From NCBI GenBank assembly GCA_000155435.1, contig DS990260.1:2441591-2505590 (forward strand): a stretch of 64,000 nucleotides of DNA, given 5' to 3'. The notes under the pieces were generated by a model, which had not been told where the DNA came from, searched no databases, and saw nothing but the letters and a program-made list of their open reading frames with translations. Made by a program: the position numbers and the translations under genes. Source of the DNA: Clostridiales bacterium 1_7_47FAA. GTDB taxonomy: Bacteria; Bacillota; Clostridia; Lachnospirales; Lachnospiraceae. Positions 41,829 to 49,851 of this stretch are shown here, in pieces (the stretch's first letter is position 1; the number at the start of each line of letters is the position of its first letter).

Positions 41829-43244
41829 CTATCCTTCATTTACATGAAAGCCAAAGAATTCATTCACATTGTTGAAGCACACATCCTCAATCACCTGTTT
41901 CAAGGCTGCCTCGCCGGAGAAATATTCTCCTCTGTCCACCAGCTCCCCAAGATAATTGCACAGTACCCGTCTGTAAAGTTCATGGCGCGGATAGGATATG
42001 AAGCTTCTGCTGTCCGTCAGCATTCCCACGGACAGGCTGACCGGATACAGGTTGGCGCATGCCTCAAACTGGCGCTTGATGCCAAATGCCTGGTCATTGA
42101 ACCACCAGGGCGCGCCTAACTGCACCTTTCCCCTCACGCTGCCGTCGCAGAAGCCGGCTGCAAGCACGGCCCATGTCTCAATCTTCATGCCGTCAAGGGG
42201 GTACAGGATGGTCTTAGGCAGTTCCCCGGCTATGGTCAGCCGGTTCAGCAATTCACCCACGCTGGTCACGGAGCACTGGTCGTCCGTACAGTCAAACCCG
42301 GTGGAATGTCCTGTCCGCCTGACCCCGTCCCTGTTGGCATCCAGGTAGGTACCGATATGGAGCTGCATCACATAGTTATTCCGGCTGTACCTGCGCCCCA
42401 TCTCATAAAGGAACGCGCTCTGGTACTGGTCCACCTCATGGGCCGACACAGGTTCATTCTTCCTCGCCTTTTCAAATATCCCGGCAATCTCCCCATCCGT
42501 ATAATCAGCCCATGTAAAATGCGGCACCCCGTCATCGCTGACCGTGGTTCCGGTTGTTTCCTGGAAGAACTTAAGCCTTGCTTCCAGGGCATCCAGCATG
42601 GTTTCGAAGGAATCAATCCCAATGCCGGACACCTCCTGGAGCTGATCCAGATAATCCGAAAACCCATCCTGTTCAATGAACATGGCCTTGTCCGGACGGA
42701 AGGCAGTGATGACCCTTGTAAACATCTTCTCCTTCTGAAGGGCAATGTGGCAGTGCAGGTCATCCACCGGGTCCTCGGTGGTACTGGCCAGCCTGACATT
42801 GGAGTGCTCCATGCACCAGCGCCTGGTCATGTGGCGCTTTACGATTAAATCCTTTGTCCTCTGGTAGATTTCCTCTGCATTGTCCGCTGTCAGCGGCTCA
42901 TCGATGTCAAAATACCGCTTCAGTTCCAGGGCGCACCAGATATAGACAGGATTTCCGATAAGCATTGGGAACACGGAGGCAAAGGCAAGGTATTTATCAT
43001 GGTAACTGGCCTCTCCCGTGATGTATTTCTCATCAATCCCAAAGGTACGCATGGCGCGCCACTTGTAGTGGTCACCCCGCAGCCACATTTCCCCCAGGTC
43101 CTCAAATTCCCTGTCATCACATATCTCAGAGGTCTGGAGATGGCAGTGGTAGTCTATGATCGGCAGTTTTTCAGCATATTCGTGGTAGAGCCTGCTCCCT
43201 GTCCTGCTTGTAAGGAACAGCTCCTCGTCAAATCTTGTGTTCAT
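41829..43244 (-). CDS. uxaC: Uronate isomerase
   Basis: A 471-residue amidohydrolase-superfamily enzyme that converts glucuronate to fructuronate and galacturonate to tagaturonate. It has IIDYHCHLQTSEI with the metal-binding His-x-His, ERLG-type elements replaced by EDLGEMWLRGDHYKWRAMR, and GTYLDANRDG further on. The length matches UxaC. GGAGGATAAG precedes the ATG. The neighbours are an SDR upstream and an acetylesterase downstream in the TRAP/altronate-dehydratase operon. Confidence 0.93.
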   Translation of the reverse strand: MNTRFDEELFLTSRTGSRLYHEYAEKLPIIDYHCHLQTSEICDDREFEDLGEMWLRGDHYKWRAMRTFGIDEKYITGEASYHDKYLAFASVFPMLIGNPVYIWCALELKRYFDIDEPLTADNAEEIYQRTKDLIVKRHMTRRWCMEHSNVRLASTTEDPVDDLHCHIALQKEKMFTRVITAFRPDKAMFIEQDGFSDYLDQLQEVSGIGIDSFETMLDALEARLKFFQETTGTTVSDDGVPHFTWADYTDGEIAGIFEKARKNEPVSAHEVDQYQSAFLYEMGRRYSRNNYVMQLHIGTYLDANRDGVRRTGHSTGFDCTDDQCSVTSVGELLNRLTIAGELPKTILYPLDGMKIETWAVLAAGFCDGSVRGKVQLGAPWWFNDQAFGIKRQFEACANLYPVSLSVGMLTDSRSFISYPRHELYRRVLCNYLGELVDRGEYFSGEAALKQVIEDVCFNNVNEFFGFHVNEG

Positions 43245-43259
43245 CTTCTTATCCTCCGG

Positions 43260-44060
43260 TTAAAATCCAATCAGGGCGCCGCCGTCCACAGGGATGCAGC
43301 TTCCGCTGATGTAGCGGGCGGCATCGCTGCAAAGGAATGCCGCGCACATGCCCACGTCCATGGGGTCGCCCACGGTCTTGGCAGGAATCCTTCCCATGAT
43401 CTTGGCCAGACGCGGCGGATCGTTGTCCACGGCCTGATGGAACATGGGCGTGTCAATCCATCCTGGCGCAATGGCGTTAACTGTTACGCCGAACTCGGCA
43501 AGCTCGGCTGTCAGGGTGTGGATCATGCCCAGGAAACCTGCCTTGGAAGTGGAGTATCCCGCCACCTGGGGCTGTCCGATGTAGCTGGTCATGCTGGCCT
43601 GGTAGATGATCCTTCCTCTTTTCTGTTCCTTCATGTAAGGAACCACTGCCTTTGTCATGGCAAATGAGCCTACCAGATGGACCTCCAGGACCCGTTTGTA
43701 ATCCTCCACCGTCATATCCCAGATAAATTTCTTGCAATGGTTCCCGGCATTGTTAACCAGGATGTCCACACGCCCCTGCTCCGTTACGATCCGGTCCACC
43801 AGCGCCTGGGCATGGCTTGTATCCGTAATGTCAAACTGGTAGAACACCGTCTTATCCCCAAATTCTTCCAGTGCCTCTGCCGCCTGTTCCGGGGACTCGA
43901 AGCTCACAACGCACACCTTGGCCCCGGCGCTTACAAGGCACCTGGTAATGGCAAGCCCCAGGCCCGTGGAACCGCCTGTGACCACGGCCACCTGGCCGGA
44001 AAGGTCGTACCAGTTTGTTATTTTAAAATCCTTCATTTCATTTTCAGTAAATGCAGCCAT
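43260..44060 (-). CDS. Short-chain dehydrogenase/reductase, probable uronate pathway reductase
   Basis: A 266-residue classical SDR: cofactor-binding VVTGGSTGLGLAI, NNAG, and catalytic YSTSKAGFLG. It resembles gluconate-5-dehydrogenase/KduD-like enzymes. It lies between uxaC and the altronate dehydratase genes, exactly where a tagaturonate or fructuronate reductase is needed, and no UxaB/UxuB gene is seen. So it may do that step (inference). Alternatively it could act on a keto-deoxy sugar as KduD does. GGAGAGAG lies ahead of the ATG. Confidence 0.82.
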   Translation of the reverse strand: MAAFTENEMKDFKITNWYDLSGQVAVVTGGSTGLGLAITRCLVSAGAKVCVVSFESPEQAAEALEEFGDKTVFYQFDITDTSHAQALVDRIVTEQGRVDILVNNAGNHCKKFIWDMTVEDYKRVLEVHLVGSFAMTKAVVPYMKEQKRGRIIYQASMTSYIGQPQVAGYSTSKAGFLGMIHTLTAELAEFGVTVNAIAPGWIDTPMFHQAVDNDPPRLAKIMGRIPAKTVGDPMDVGMCAAFLCSDAARYISGSCIPVDGGALIGF

Positions 44061-44110
44061 TTTCTCTCTCCTGTCTCATAAGACATGTCTGCCAATGGTT
44101 CCCTGTCCAG

Positions 44111-44200
44111 ACATGCCTGTTTATATGCTTATATGAATCCTTCACATATCCGCTTATACGTCCATATCTATACAGACCCTTCACATGCCCGTTTATATGC
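44111..44200. repeat. Three 33-39-bp tandem units across the 3' end of the uxaA-like gene
   Basis: Units begin at 44111, 44144 and 44183 with ACATGCC(T/C)GTTTATATGC or a diverged ACATATCCGCTTATACG. The stop codon of the altronate dehydratase large-subunit gene (44168-44170) lies inside the second unit. This parallels the GT8 gene end at 4.1 kb. Confidence 0.6.
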
Positions 44201-45412
44201 AACCTCTTTTTCCTGATACTTGTAAGGGATATAAAATTCCTTATGTCCCAGGACCTCGCTCTTCGTGGGTGTGCCTCCGGCTGTTCCAGCCACATATGCA
44301 GCCAGGTCAAGGGCCATCTCCTTCTGGCTCATCCCGCCATACAGGATAGGGCTTGCGTCGAAGTCCATGTCCTCCTCCATGCGGCTGAATGTCTCATGGT
44401 TTCCCGTAATCTTGATACAGGGCGCAACCGCGCTTCCCACCACATTGCCCCTGCCGGTTACCAGGAACACGATGTGGGCGCCGCAGCTGATCAGGTCCAT
44501 AAGGCCCTCATTGTCATTGGGGTTGGTAATCCCAAACTGCATGAAGTGCGGGTCCGGCGTGGAATCCAGCAGCCACAGGCCGCCGTGCTTCGGGGGGACC
44601 GAAACCTTCAACACGCCTTCAATGGGGCGGGAACCGCTTTTAATCACCGCTCCCATGCTCTTTTCCTCAATGGTGGACAGGCCTCCGGCAAAGTTCCCGG
44701 GGCTGACCGAATACTGGCGCACGGATCTGCAGTAATCCAGGGCCTTGTCGTAGGTGTAGCGCAGTTCCCTTGCAGCCTCCGGGTCTGCCGCCCTGCCCAC
44801 CAAAAGCCCGTCCAGTCCGATGGCCTCCACAATCTCCTCAAATATGGCGCAGCCGCCCAGGTCCACCAGACGGTCAAAGAAACGCCCAACCACGACATTG
44901 CCCGCCAGGCCGCTGGTATAATCGCTGCCTCCGCACTCCGCGCCGATGACCAGGTCCTTGAACCCCATCCTTACCCGCGGGGTGTGCTTAAGCCGTTCCA
45001 GGGTTTCCCTGACCCAGGCCGTGCCTTTTGTGACTGTTGGTTTCGTCCCGCCCTCCTGCTGTATGGACATCCAGGAAGCTTCCTTGCCCTCTTTGACCGC
45101 CACGTCCGCCAGCCACTGGGGCTGTATGTATTCACAGCCCAGTCCCACGGTCAGCACGGCGCCCACATTGGGATGCTTTATAAGGCTGATCAGCAGGTCC
45201 ACCGCATACTGGTTGTCGGTACACCCGTCAAAGCCTACCAGCTCCACATCCGGATGCCCGGACTCCTCCACGATCCTCCTGGCCACGAACTCCGAGCATT
45301 TGACCGTATAGATGACCAGCACCCGGTTGCGTATCCCGGGCGCCCCGTGCTTTCTCCCATAGCCCTGCCAGGACCACTCCGTCAGTTCCATCCTCTTTTC
45401 CTCACTACTCAT
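44168..45412 (-). CDS. Altronate dehydratase large domain (UxaA C-terminal family)
   Basis: A 414-residue UxaA-type dehydratase that removes water from altronate (or a related aldonate/aldarate) to give 2-keto-3-deoxygluconate. Conserved features are GIRNRVLVIYTVKCSE, FKDLVIGAECGGSDYTSG and VTGRGNVVGSAVAPCIKITGN. The Cys residues are probable iron ligands. The start at 45412 follows AAAGGATACTAAAT and overlaps the SAF-domain gene by 8 bases, so the two halves of UxaA are encoded by coupled separate genes. The last residues come from a repeat unit. Confidence 0.88.
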   Translation of the reverse strand: MSSEEKRMELTEWSWQGYGRKHGAPGIRNRVLVIYTVKCSEFVARRIVEESGHPDVELVGFDGCTDNQYAVDLLISLIKHPNVGAVLTVGLGCEYIQPQWLADVAVKEGKEASWMSIQQEGGTKPTVTKGTAWVRETLERLKHTPRVRMGFKDLVIGAECGGSDYTSGLAGNVVVGRFFDRLVDLGGCAIFEEIVEAIGLDGLLVGRAADPEAARELRYTYDKALDYCRSVRQYSVSPGNFAGGLSTIEEKSMGAVIKSGSRPIEGVLKVSVPPKHGGLWLLDSTPDPHFMQFGITNPNDNEGLMDLISCGAHIVFLVTGRGNVVGSAVAPCIKITGNHETFSRMEEDMDFDASPILYGGMSQKEMALDLAAYVAGTAGGTPTKSEVLGHKEFYIPYKYQEKEVAYKRACEGSV

Positions 45413-45743
45413 ATTTAGTATCCTTTGGCGCACCGGTCCGGACGTCCAGGTGGCTGGACCGCTCGTCATAGATGCTCTGCATCACGTGGAGATGGACCCA
45501 GCTTCCCTTAGGTATGTCCGCCGTGGCGCGCCCAATCACAACACCGTATTTTACAATATGCCCGCCTGCCCCTATATCCTTAAGGGCAATCTTATGTCCG
45601 GCAGGAATATCCGTTGCCGCCTTGATGGATTCCTCACCGTGGTCCCCGGTCAGCCCGGCCTCCTGCCCCGCCTTAATCCCGGCCAGGGCAGTGGCCACAT
45701 TATCCCCAAGGTCAATCTGAAACGCCTTAATCTCTTTTTCCAT
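45405..45743 (-). CDS. Altronate dehydratase small domain (SAF domain protein)
   Basis: A 112-residue SAF-domain protein matching the N-terminal part of UxaA/GarD: DNVATALAGIKAG, IPAGHKIALKDI, and VVIGRATADIPKGSWVHLH. It probably forms the complete dehydratase with the large-domain protein whose gene overlaps it. The ribosome site is weak. The next gene upstream is the RraA-like gene. Confidence 0.88.
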   Translation of the reverse strand: MEKEIKAFQIDLGDNVATALAGIKAGQEAGLTGDHGEESIKAATDIPAGHKIALKDIGAGGHIVKYGVVIGRATADIPKGSWVHLHVMQSIYDERSSHLDVRTGAPKDTKYE

Positions 45744-45769
45744 ATAAAACCTATGCCCCCGGATTTCCT

Positions 45770-46477
45770 TTACAGTATTCCAAATTCCGCAAATGCGTCG
45801 GTAGCCGACATGCCGCCCTCGATGGCCCGGCGCACGGTCTTCTCTCCAGCCGCCTTAATGAGGGCCTTTTCAATCACCTCGTCCTTAACCTCAGCCGGAA
45901 TGATCAGGACGCCGTCAATGTCACCGAATACAAGGTCGCCGTCATGGATGGTCACCTGGCCGATCTCGATGGTGCATCGGTAATCGCACACATAGGTGCG
46001 GACCGAGGAATCCTGTGCCCAGCACTGTGTACAGAATACAGGGAAATTCTGCTCCAGCACCTGGGGCGTATCCCTGCTGTAGCCATCCAGCACAGCGCCC
46101 ACTGCCCCTCTTGCCTTGGCAGTCGCTGTCAGCAGTTCCCCCCACAGCGCGCTGTGATGGGCGCCAGTGGCAATGTAGATGTCATTGGGCCTTAACTGGT
46201 CCAGGGCCTCGGTCAGATAGCCGAAGGGCTTTTTAGGACTGTCAAATACATCGTTTTCCAGAACCGTACACGCATACCCGGCCAGCTTCAGACGGTTGTC
46301 CGGCTGGCTGCGGTCAACAAACGCATCCGCCGGTACCAGGGCCTCCAGGGGCCGGATGGCAGCCGGAAGGAACTGGTGCTTATATCCCATCTGGTCCAGG
46401 ATATCCCCCACCACCGGGGTGTAAAGCTTTTCTTTCATCAGGGTAAATAATTCTTCGTCATTATTCCATTGTGACAT
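45770..46477 (-). CDS. RraA-family protein, possible aldolase/decarboxylase
   Basis: A 235-residue RraA/HMG-aldolase fold protein with [15 protein letters not shown] and [13 protein letters not shown], which carry the Asp/Arg metal-site pattern of class II pyruvate aldolases such as 4-hydroxy-4-methyl-2-oxoglutarate aldolase. Many database names for this family (demethylmenaquinone methyltransferase, RNase E inhibitor) are misleading. In a uronate operon it may cleave or decarboxylate a keto-acid intermediate (inference). The start at 46477 follows GGAGGGACATACC. Confidence 0.78.
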   Translation of the reverse strand: MSQWNNDEELFTLMKEKLYTPVVGDILDQMGYKHQFLPAAIRPLEALVPADAFVDRSQPDNRLKLAGYACTVLENDVFDSPKKPFGYLTEALDQLRPNDIYIATGAHHSALWGELLTATAKARGAVGAVLDGYSRDTPQVLEQNFPVFCTQCWAQDSSVRTYVCDYRCTIEIGQVTIHDGDLVFGDIDGVLIIPAEVKDEVIEKALIKAAGEKTVRRAIEGGMSATDAFAEFGIL

Positions 46478-46500
46478 GGTATGTCCCTCCATTCAAAACC

Positions 46501-46572
46501 TTATATTAAACCGTTATATCAATATCGCCATATCATACCGCCGCATTATACCGCCGCATTATATCGCCATAT
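46501..46572. repeat. Short TATA/CCGC repeats across the dctM 3' end
   Basis: Tandem units of about 15 bases with the core CATTATACCGC or ATATCGCC; the stop codon of the TRAP permease (46559) is within them. They resemble the repeats at 22.1-22.2 kb. Confidence 0.65.
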
Positions 46573-47860
46573 TAGGAAGCCACATAAAACTCTGCGGGAA
46601 GTAAGTAAGGATGACCAGCGCAATGCCCATTACAATGTAAAATGGAATCATTGATTTTGCCAGCTTCTCAATCTTAATCCCTGAGATGGCGCTTCCGATA
46701 AACAGGGTGGAACCTACCGGAGGCGTCAGAAGGCCGATACCAAGGTTCAGCACCATCACCACACCCAGGTGGATGGGTGATAACCCAAGGGACATCCAGA
46801 TTGGAAGGATGACCGGTGTCAGCATCAGGATCAGGCAGGCCATCTCAATCATGCAGCCCAGCAACAGCATCAGGATGTTCAGCATGATGAGGATCAGGAT
46901 CTTATTGTCCGTCAGGCTGAACAGGGCTTCGGATACAATGGACGGCACCTTAAGGTAGGTCAGAAGGTATGTAAATGCGCCTGACACGCCCAGAAGGATC
47001 AGCACCTTTCCAAGCGTCATGGTGACATTGTTGAAAATACGGGGAATATCCTTAAAGCTGAAACCTCTGTAAATAAACAGGCCCACCACCATGGACCACA
47101 CCACTGCGCAGGCAGCTGATTCCGTCGTGGTAAACACACCGGTGATGACACCCACCACCACAAACAGCACGGAGAGCATACCCCATACGGCCCTGCTGAA
47201 CGCGCGCAGGCAGGCCCTCAGGTCAAACCTTCCCGTTACAGGATAGTTCATCTTAACAGACACATAGTAAGAATAGACCATCAATACAATGGACAGCACC
47301 GCGCCGGGAACATAGCCTGCCAGGAACAGCTGGCCGATGGAAACGCTTGTGACGCCGGAAGCAGCCAGGGTGAAGATGACCATATTCTGGCTGGGAGGCA
47401 CCAGGATGCCTTCCACGGAGCTTGCCATGGTAAGACAGGTGGCAAAATCCCTGTCATATCCCTGGTCCTCCATCATCTTAATCTCAATCGGTCCAAGGGA
47501 TGCACAGTCAGCCGAGGAGGATCCGGAGATGCCTCCGAAGAAAAAGGAGGCAACCACATTGACCATGGCCGCGCCGCCCCTGAACCAGCCTACCAGTTCC
47601 TTTGAAAAATCAATCAGGGTATCCGTAATCCCGCCAGCGCTCATAAGTTCCCCCATCAGGATGAAGAAGGGGACCGCCAGCAGCGTATAAGAGTTCAGGT
47701 TTCCCACAAACTTAAGGGCCATCTGCATGGGATTGATGCCCAGGTAAAAGAAATCAGCCAGGGACGCGATACCGATGGCGTATACGATGGGCACCCGAAG
47801 GAATACCAGAACAAGGAACAGACCTATTAATAACAATGTTGCAGCAACTGTCGTACTCAT
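46559..47860 (-). CDS. TRAP transporter large permease (DctM type)
   Basis: A 433-residue membrane protein with about 12 helices. Family motifs are PFFILMGELMSAGGI, FFFGGISGSSSADCA and VEGILVPPSQNM. It carries out sodium-driven import of an organic acid delivered by the binding protein. The ATG overlaps the stop of the small permease gene (TGATG), showing tight coupling; an alternative GTG is one codon upstream. The operon content suggests uronate or a related sugar acid as substrate. The gene's last codons lie in a short repeat. Confidence 0.92.
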   Translation of the reverse strand: MSTTVAATLLLIGLFLVLVFLRVPIVYAIGIASLADFFYLGINPMQMALKFVGNLNSYTLLAVPFFILMGELMSAGGITDTLIDFSKELVGWFRGGAAMVNVVASFFFGGISGSSSADCASLGPIEIKMMEDQGYDRDFATCLTMASSVEGILVPPSQNMVIFTLAASGVTSVSIGQLFLAGYVPGAVLSIVLMVYSYYVSVKMNYPVTGRFDLRACLRAFSRAVWGMLSVLFVVVGVITGVFTTTESAACAVVWSMVVGLFIYRGFSFKDIPRIFNNVTMTLGKVLILLGVSGAFTYLLTYLKVPSIVSEALFSLTDNKILILIMLNILMLLLGCMIEMACLILMLTPVILPIWMSLGLSPIHLGVVMVLNLGIGLLTPPVGSTLFIGSAISGIKIEKLAKSMIPFYIVMGIALVILTYFPQSFMWLPNMAI

Positions 47861-48351
47861 CACTCACCAATCCTCCTTGTCCACTGTGTAATCAATGCCA
47901 GAACATACAGGACCCCTGTCACCGGAAGGGACAGATACATCCACGCATAGGGAATATTAACGCCTGCCATGGTATTGGTCCTGGCCTGCTGCATCAGCTG
48001 TCTGCCGTACACGAACATGAACACGGCAAAGGCAAAGATACATGCGGTTGCAAGCAGGTCCGTCACAAGAAGGGCGCCCTTACTCATCTTCTCGTCAAAC
48101 ATGGTCACTTTCAGATGTTCATCCGTGCGCAGCACCAGGGAAGAACCAAGGATGCTCATCCAGGTCAGCAGGAACAGGGACATGGGCTCTCCCCACATCG
48201 GGGATTTATGTATGAAATACCGCCCCACAAAAATATAAAATACGATTGCCACCAGGGCGCCCAGCATAAGGACGCAGACATGTTTTACAATGCCGAATAC
48301 CACCTTATCAACCGACTCCCATAATTCTTTGAATTTTTTTAATCCGTCCAT
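47860..48351 (-). CDS. TRAP transporter small permease (DctQ type)
   Basis: A 163-residue protein with four hydrophobic segments (about 20-43, 57-75, 96-118 and 137-157), the normal DctQ layout, including GRYFIHKSPMWGEPMSLFLL. It pairs with the DctM subunit. AAGGAAAATTT precedes the ATG. It is separated from the binding-protein gene by a hairpin that may reduce permease expression. Confidence 0.9.
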   Translation of the reverse strand: MDGLKKFKELWESVDKVVFGIVKHVCVLMLGALVAIVFYIFVGRYFIHKSPMWGEPMSLFLLTWMSILGSSLVLRTDEHLKVTMFDEKMSKGALLVTDLLATACIFAFAVFMFVYGRQLMQQARTNTMAGVNIPYAWMYLSLPVTGVLYVLALITQWTRRIGE

Positions 48352-48373
48352 AAATTTTCCTTTTCCTTAAAAG

Positions 48374-48410
48374 AAAAGGATGCTGCCGGGATTATCCGCA
48401 GCACCCTTTT
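48374..48410 (-). terminator. Intercistronic hairpin between dctP and dctQM
   Basis: AAAAGG-TGCTGC pairs with its complement (one mismatch in 13 bp) around an 11-base loop, with T-rich flanks. Its place after the binding-protein gene suggests partial termination or mRNA stabilisation, giving more binding protein than permease. Confidence 0.75.
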
Positions 48411-48444
48411 ACAGTTATTCACGTACCGTCAGGACCATCTCTGA

Positions 48445-49560
48445 TTAATACTCTGCATTCCTAAGCTTTTCAATGATTGCCTGTGAATCCGCATCATAGG
48501 AGGAGTAGACGCTCTCACACGCCTCTGACCACTTGTCCAGGTCGGCAACCTCCAGCTTTGTCACGCCCTTTTCCTCAAAGCTGTCAAAGGTAGCCTGAAT
48601 CTTCTCCTGGTTATACTCGTAACATGTCCTGCCTGCTGCCTCGGCCGCTTCCTTCATCCAGCCCTGCTGCTCTTCTGTCATGGAGTTCCATCTGTCCTTG
48701 TTCATCAGGATCACGCCGCAGCCAAAGGTATGTGCATCCGGAATGAAATAAGGCGCAACCTCGTTATAGGAATTAGCCATGTAGTTAATCACGTCATTCT
48801 CCGCCCCGTCAACAACGCCTGACTGTAAAGAAGTGTAAAGCTCGGAGTATGCAATGGGTGTTGCGGATGCCTTTAATGCCGTCATGGTATTGACCATCAG
48901 GTCTGTCTCCGGAACCCTCATCTTTAAGCCGTTCATCATATCCAGTGAGAACTCAGAGGGGTTGCCTAACTTCTTATATGTATTTTCCGTGATGAACATG
49001 TGTCTCGGTCCCTCTGTGAGCCAGCCCAGGGCCACATAGCCGCAGTCCGCCTCGTCAACAGATGCCAGTAATTCCTGGCCCAGGCTGCTGACCGCCATCT
49101 CCTGGAACTGATCCATGTCCTTAAACAGGAAAGGAAGTCCGCTCAGGCTGATTTTATCAGCGCCGTAGTTGGAAAGGGAGGAAGCGTTTCCTCTGAATAT
49201 ATCCAGGGTGCCCATCTGGATTCCCTGCATGCTCTCCTTCTCATTGCCAAGCGTACCGTTGAGGTAAAGCTCAACCGTGATCTGTCCGCCGGACAGTTCC
49301 TCAATCTTCTTTGCAAACTCCTTTGCTCCCACAGTGGCGCCGTAGTCCTCGCCGTTTACCTCGCTCCATGTAAGCTTGATGCTGTCGCCGCTTGCCGCCG
49401 CAGGCGCTCCTGTCTCTTCCTTCTTAGCATCCCCTGCTTCTTTTGCCGCCTCTGTTCCAGCCGCAGCTGTGGTATCTGTCTTTCCTGAACCGGAACCGCA
49501 TGCTGCCAGCGACATTGCGGTGAAAGCTGCCATGGTAATTACAAATAAAGTTTTTTTCAT
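48445..49560 (-). CDS. TRAP transporter substrate-binding lipoprotein (DctP type)
   Basis: A 371-residue lipoprotein with lipobox SLAAC (Cys21) and an Ala/Thr-rich linker, then a DctP domain with GATVGAKEFAKKIEELSGGQ-like opening and FRGNASSLSNYG. The MRVPETD segment holds the arginine that usually binds the ligand carboxylate. It captures a sugar acid outside the cell. The start at 49560 follows AGGAGGGTACAGAAC; a longer upstream frame overlaps the operator. It is the first gene of the uronate operon. Confidence 0.92.
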   Translation of the reverse strand: MKKTLFVITMAAFTAMSLAACGSGSGKTDTTAAAGTEAAKEAGDAKKEETGAPAAASGDSIKLTWSEVNGEDYGATVGAKEFAKKIEELSGGQITVELYLNGTLGNEKESMQGIQMGTLDIFRGNASSLSNYGADKISLSGLPFLFKDMDQFQEMAVSSLGQELLASVDEADCGYVALGWLTEGPRHMFITENTYKKLGNPSEFSLDMMNGLKMRVPETDLMVNTMTALKASATPIAYSELYTSLQSGVVDGAENDVINYMANSYNEVAPYFIPDAHTFGCGVILMNKDRWNSMTEEQQGWMKEAAEAAGRTCYEYNQEKIQATFDSFEEKGVTKLEVADLDKWSEACESVYSSYDADSQAIIEKLRNAEY

Positions 49561-49582
49561 GTTCTGTACCCTCCTAAAATTT

Positions 49583-49598
49583 ACAAAAACGTTTTTGT
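49583..49598. promoter_or_regulatory. LacI-type operator in the dctP leader
   Basis: A perfect 16-bp palindrome ACAAAAACGTTTTTGT with the central CG of LacI/GalR operators. It lies about 20-35 bases after the predicted dctP transcription start. Confidence 0.75.
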
Positions 49599-49624
49599 TA
49601 TTGCATATAGTATTTTCATGATTT

Positions 49625-49653
49625 AGCATACCACCATTAAAATACTTTGTCAA
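49625..49653 (-). promoter_or_regulatory. Promoter of the TRAP/uronate operon
   Basis: Reading leftward: TTGACA, 17 bases, TATGCT, with the palindrome at 49583-49598 just downstream. Confidence 0.75.
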
Positions 49654-49761
49654 TCCACAGGAGGTTTTAGTTTGTTTAGTTGATATTTTGGTAAAAATAG
49701 CACAAAATATCTAATTTATTTTCGACATAATCACAGTTCGAAACTAAACTTTATTCCTTCC

Positions 49762-49790
49762 TTTACTTTCCCTCCCCTTGTTGCTATAAT
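49762..49790 (+). promoter_or_regulatory. Promoter of the enolase-superfamily gene
   Basis: TTTACT, 17 bases, TATAAT, followed within 6 bases by a second LacI-type site. Confidence 0.75.
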
Positions 49791-49795
49791 TTTCT

Positions 49796-49805
49796 AAAAC
49801 GTTTT
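49796..49805. promoter_or_regulatory. LacI-type operator at the start of the plus-strand transcript
   Basis: AAAACGTTTT within an imperfect longer dyad (CTAAAAC ... TTTTTTAG). It shares the core of the site 213 bases away, so one repressor may control both divergent units. Confidence 0.65.
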
Positions 49806-49851
49806 TTTAGTTATTTATGCGTTAAATATCCATATTGGAGGTAATATTTGT

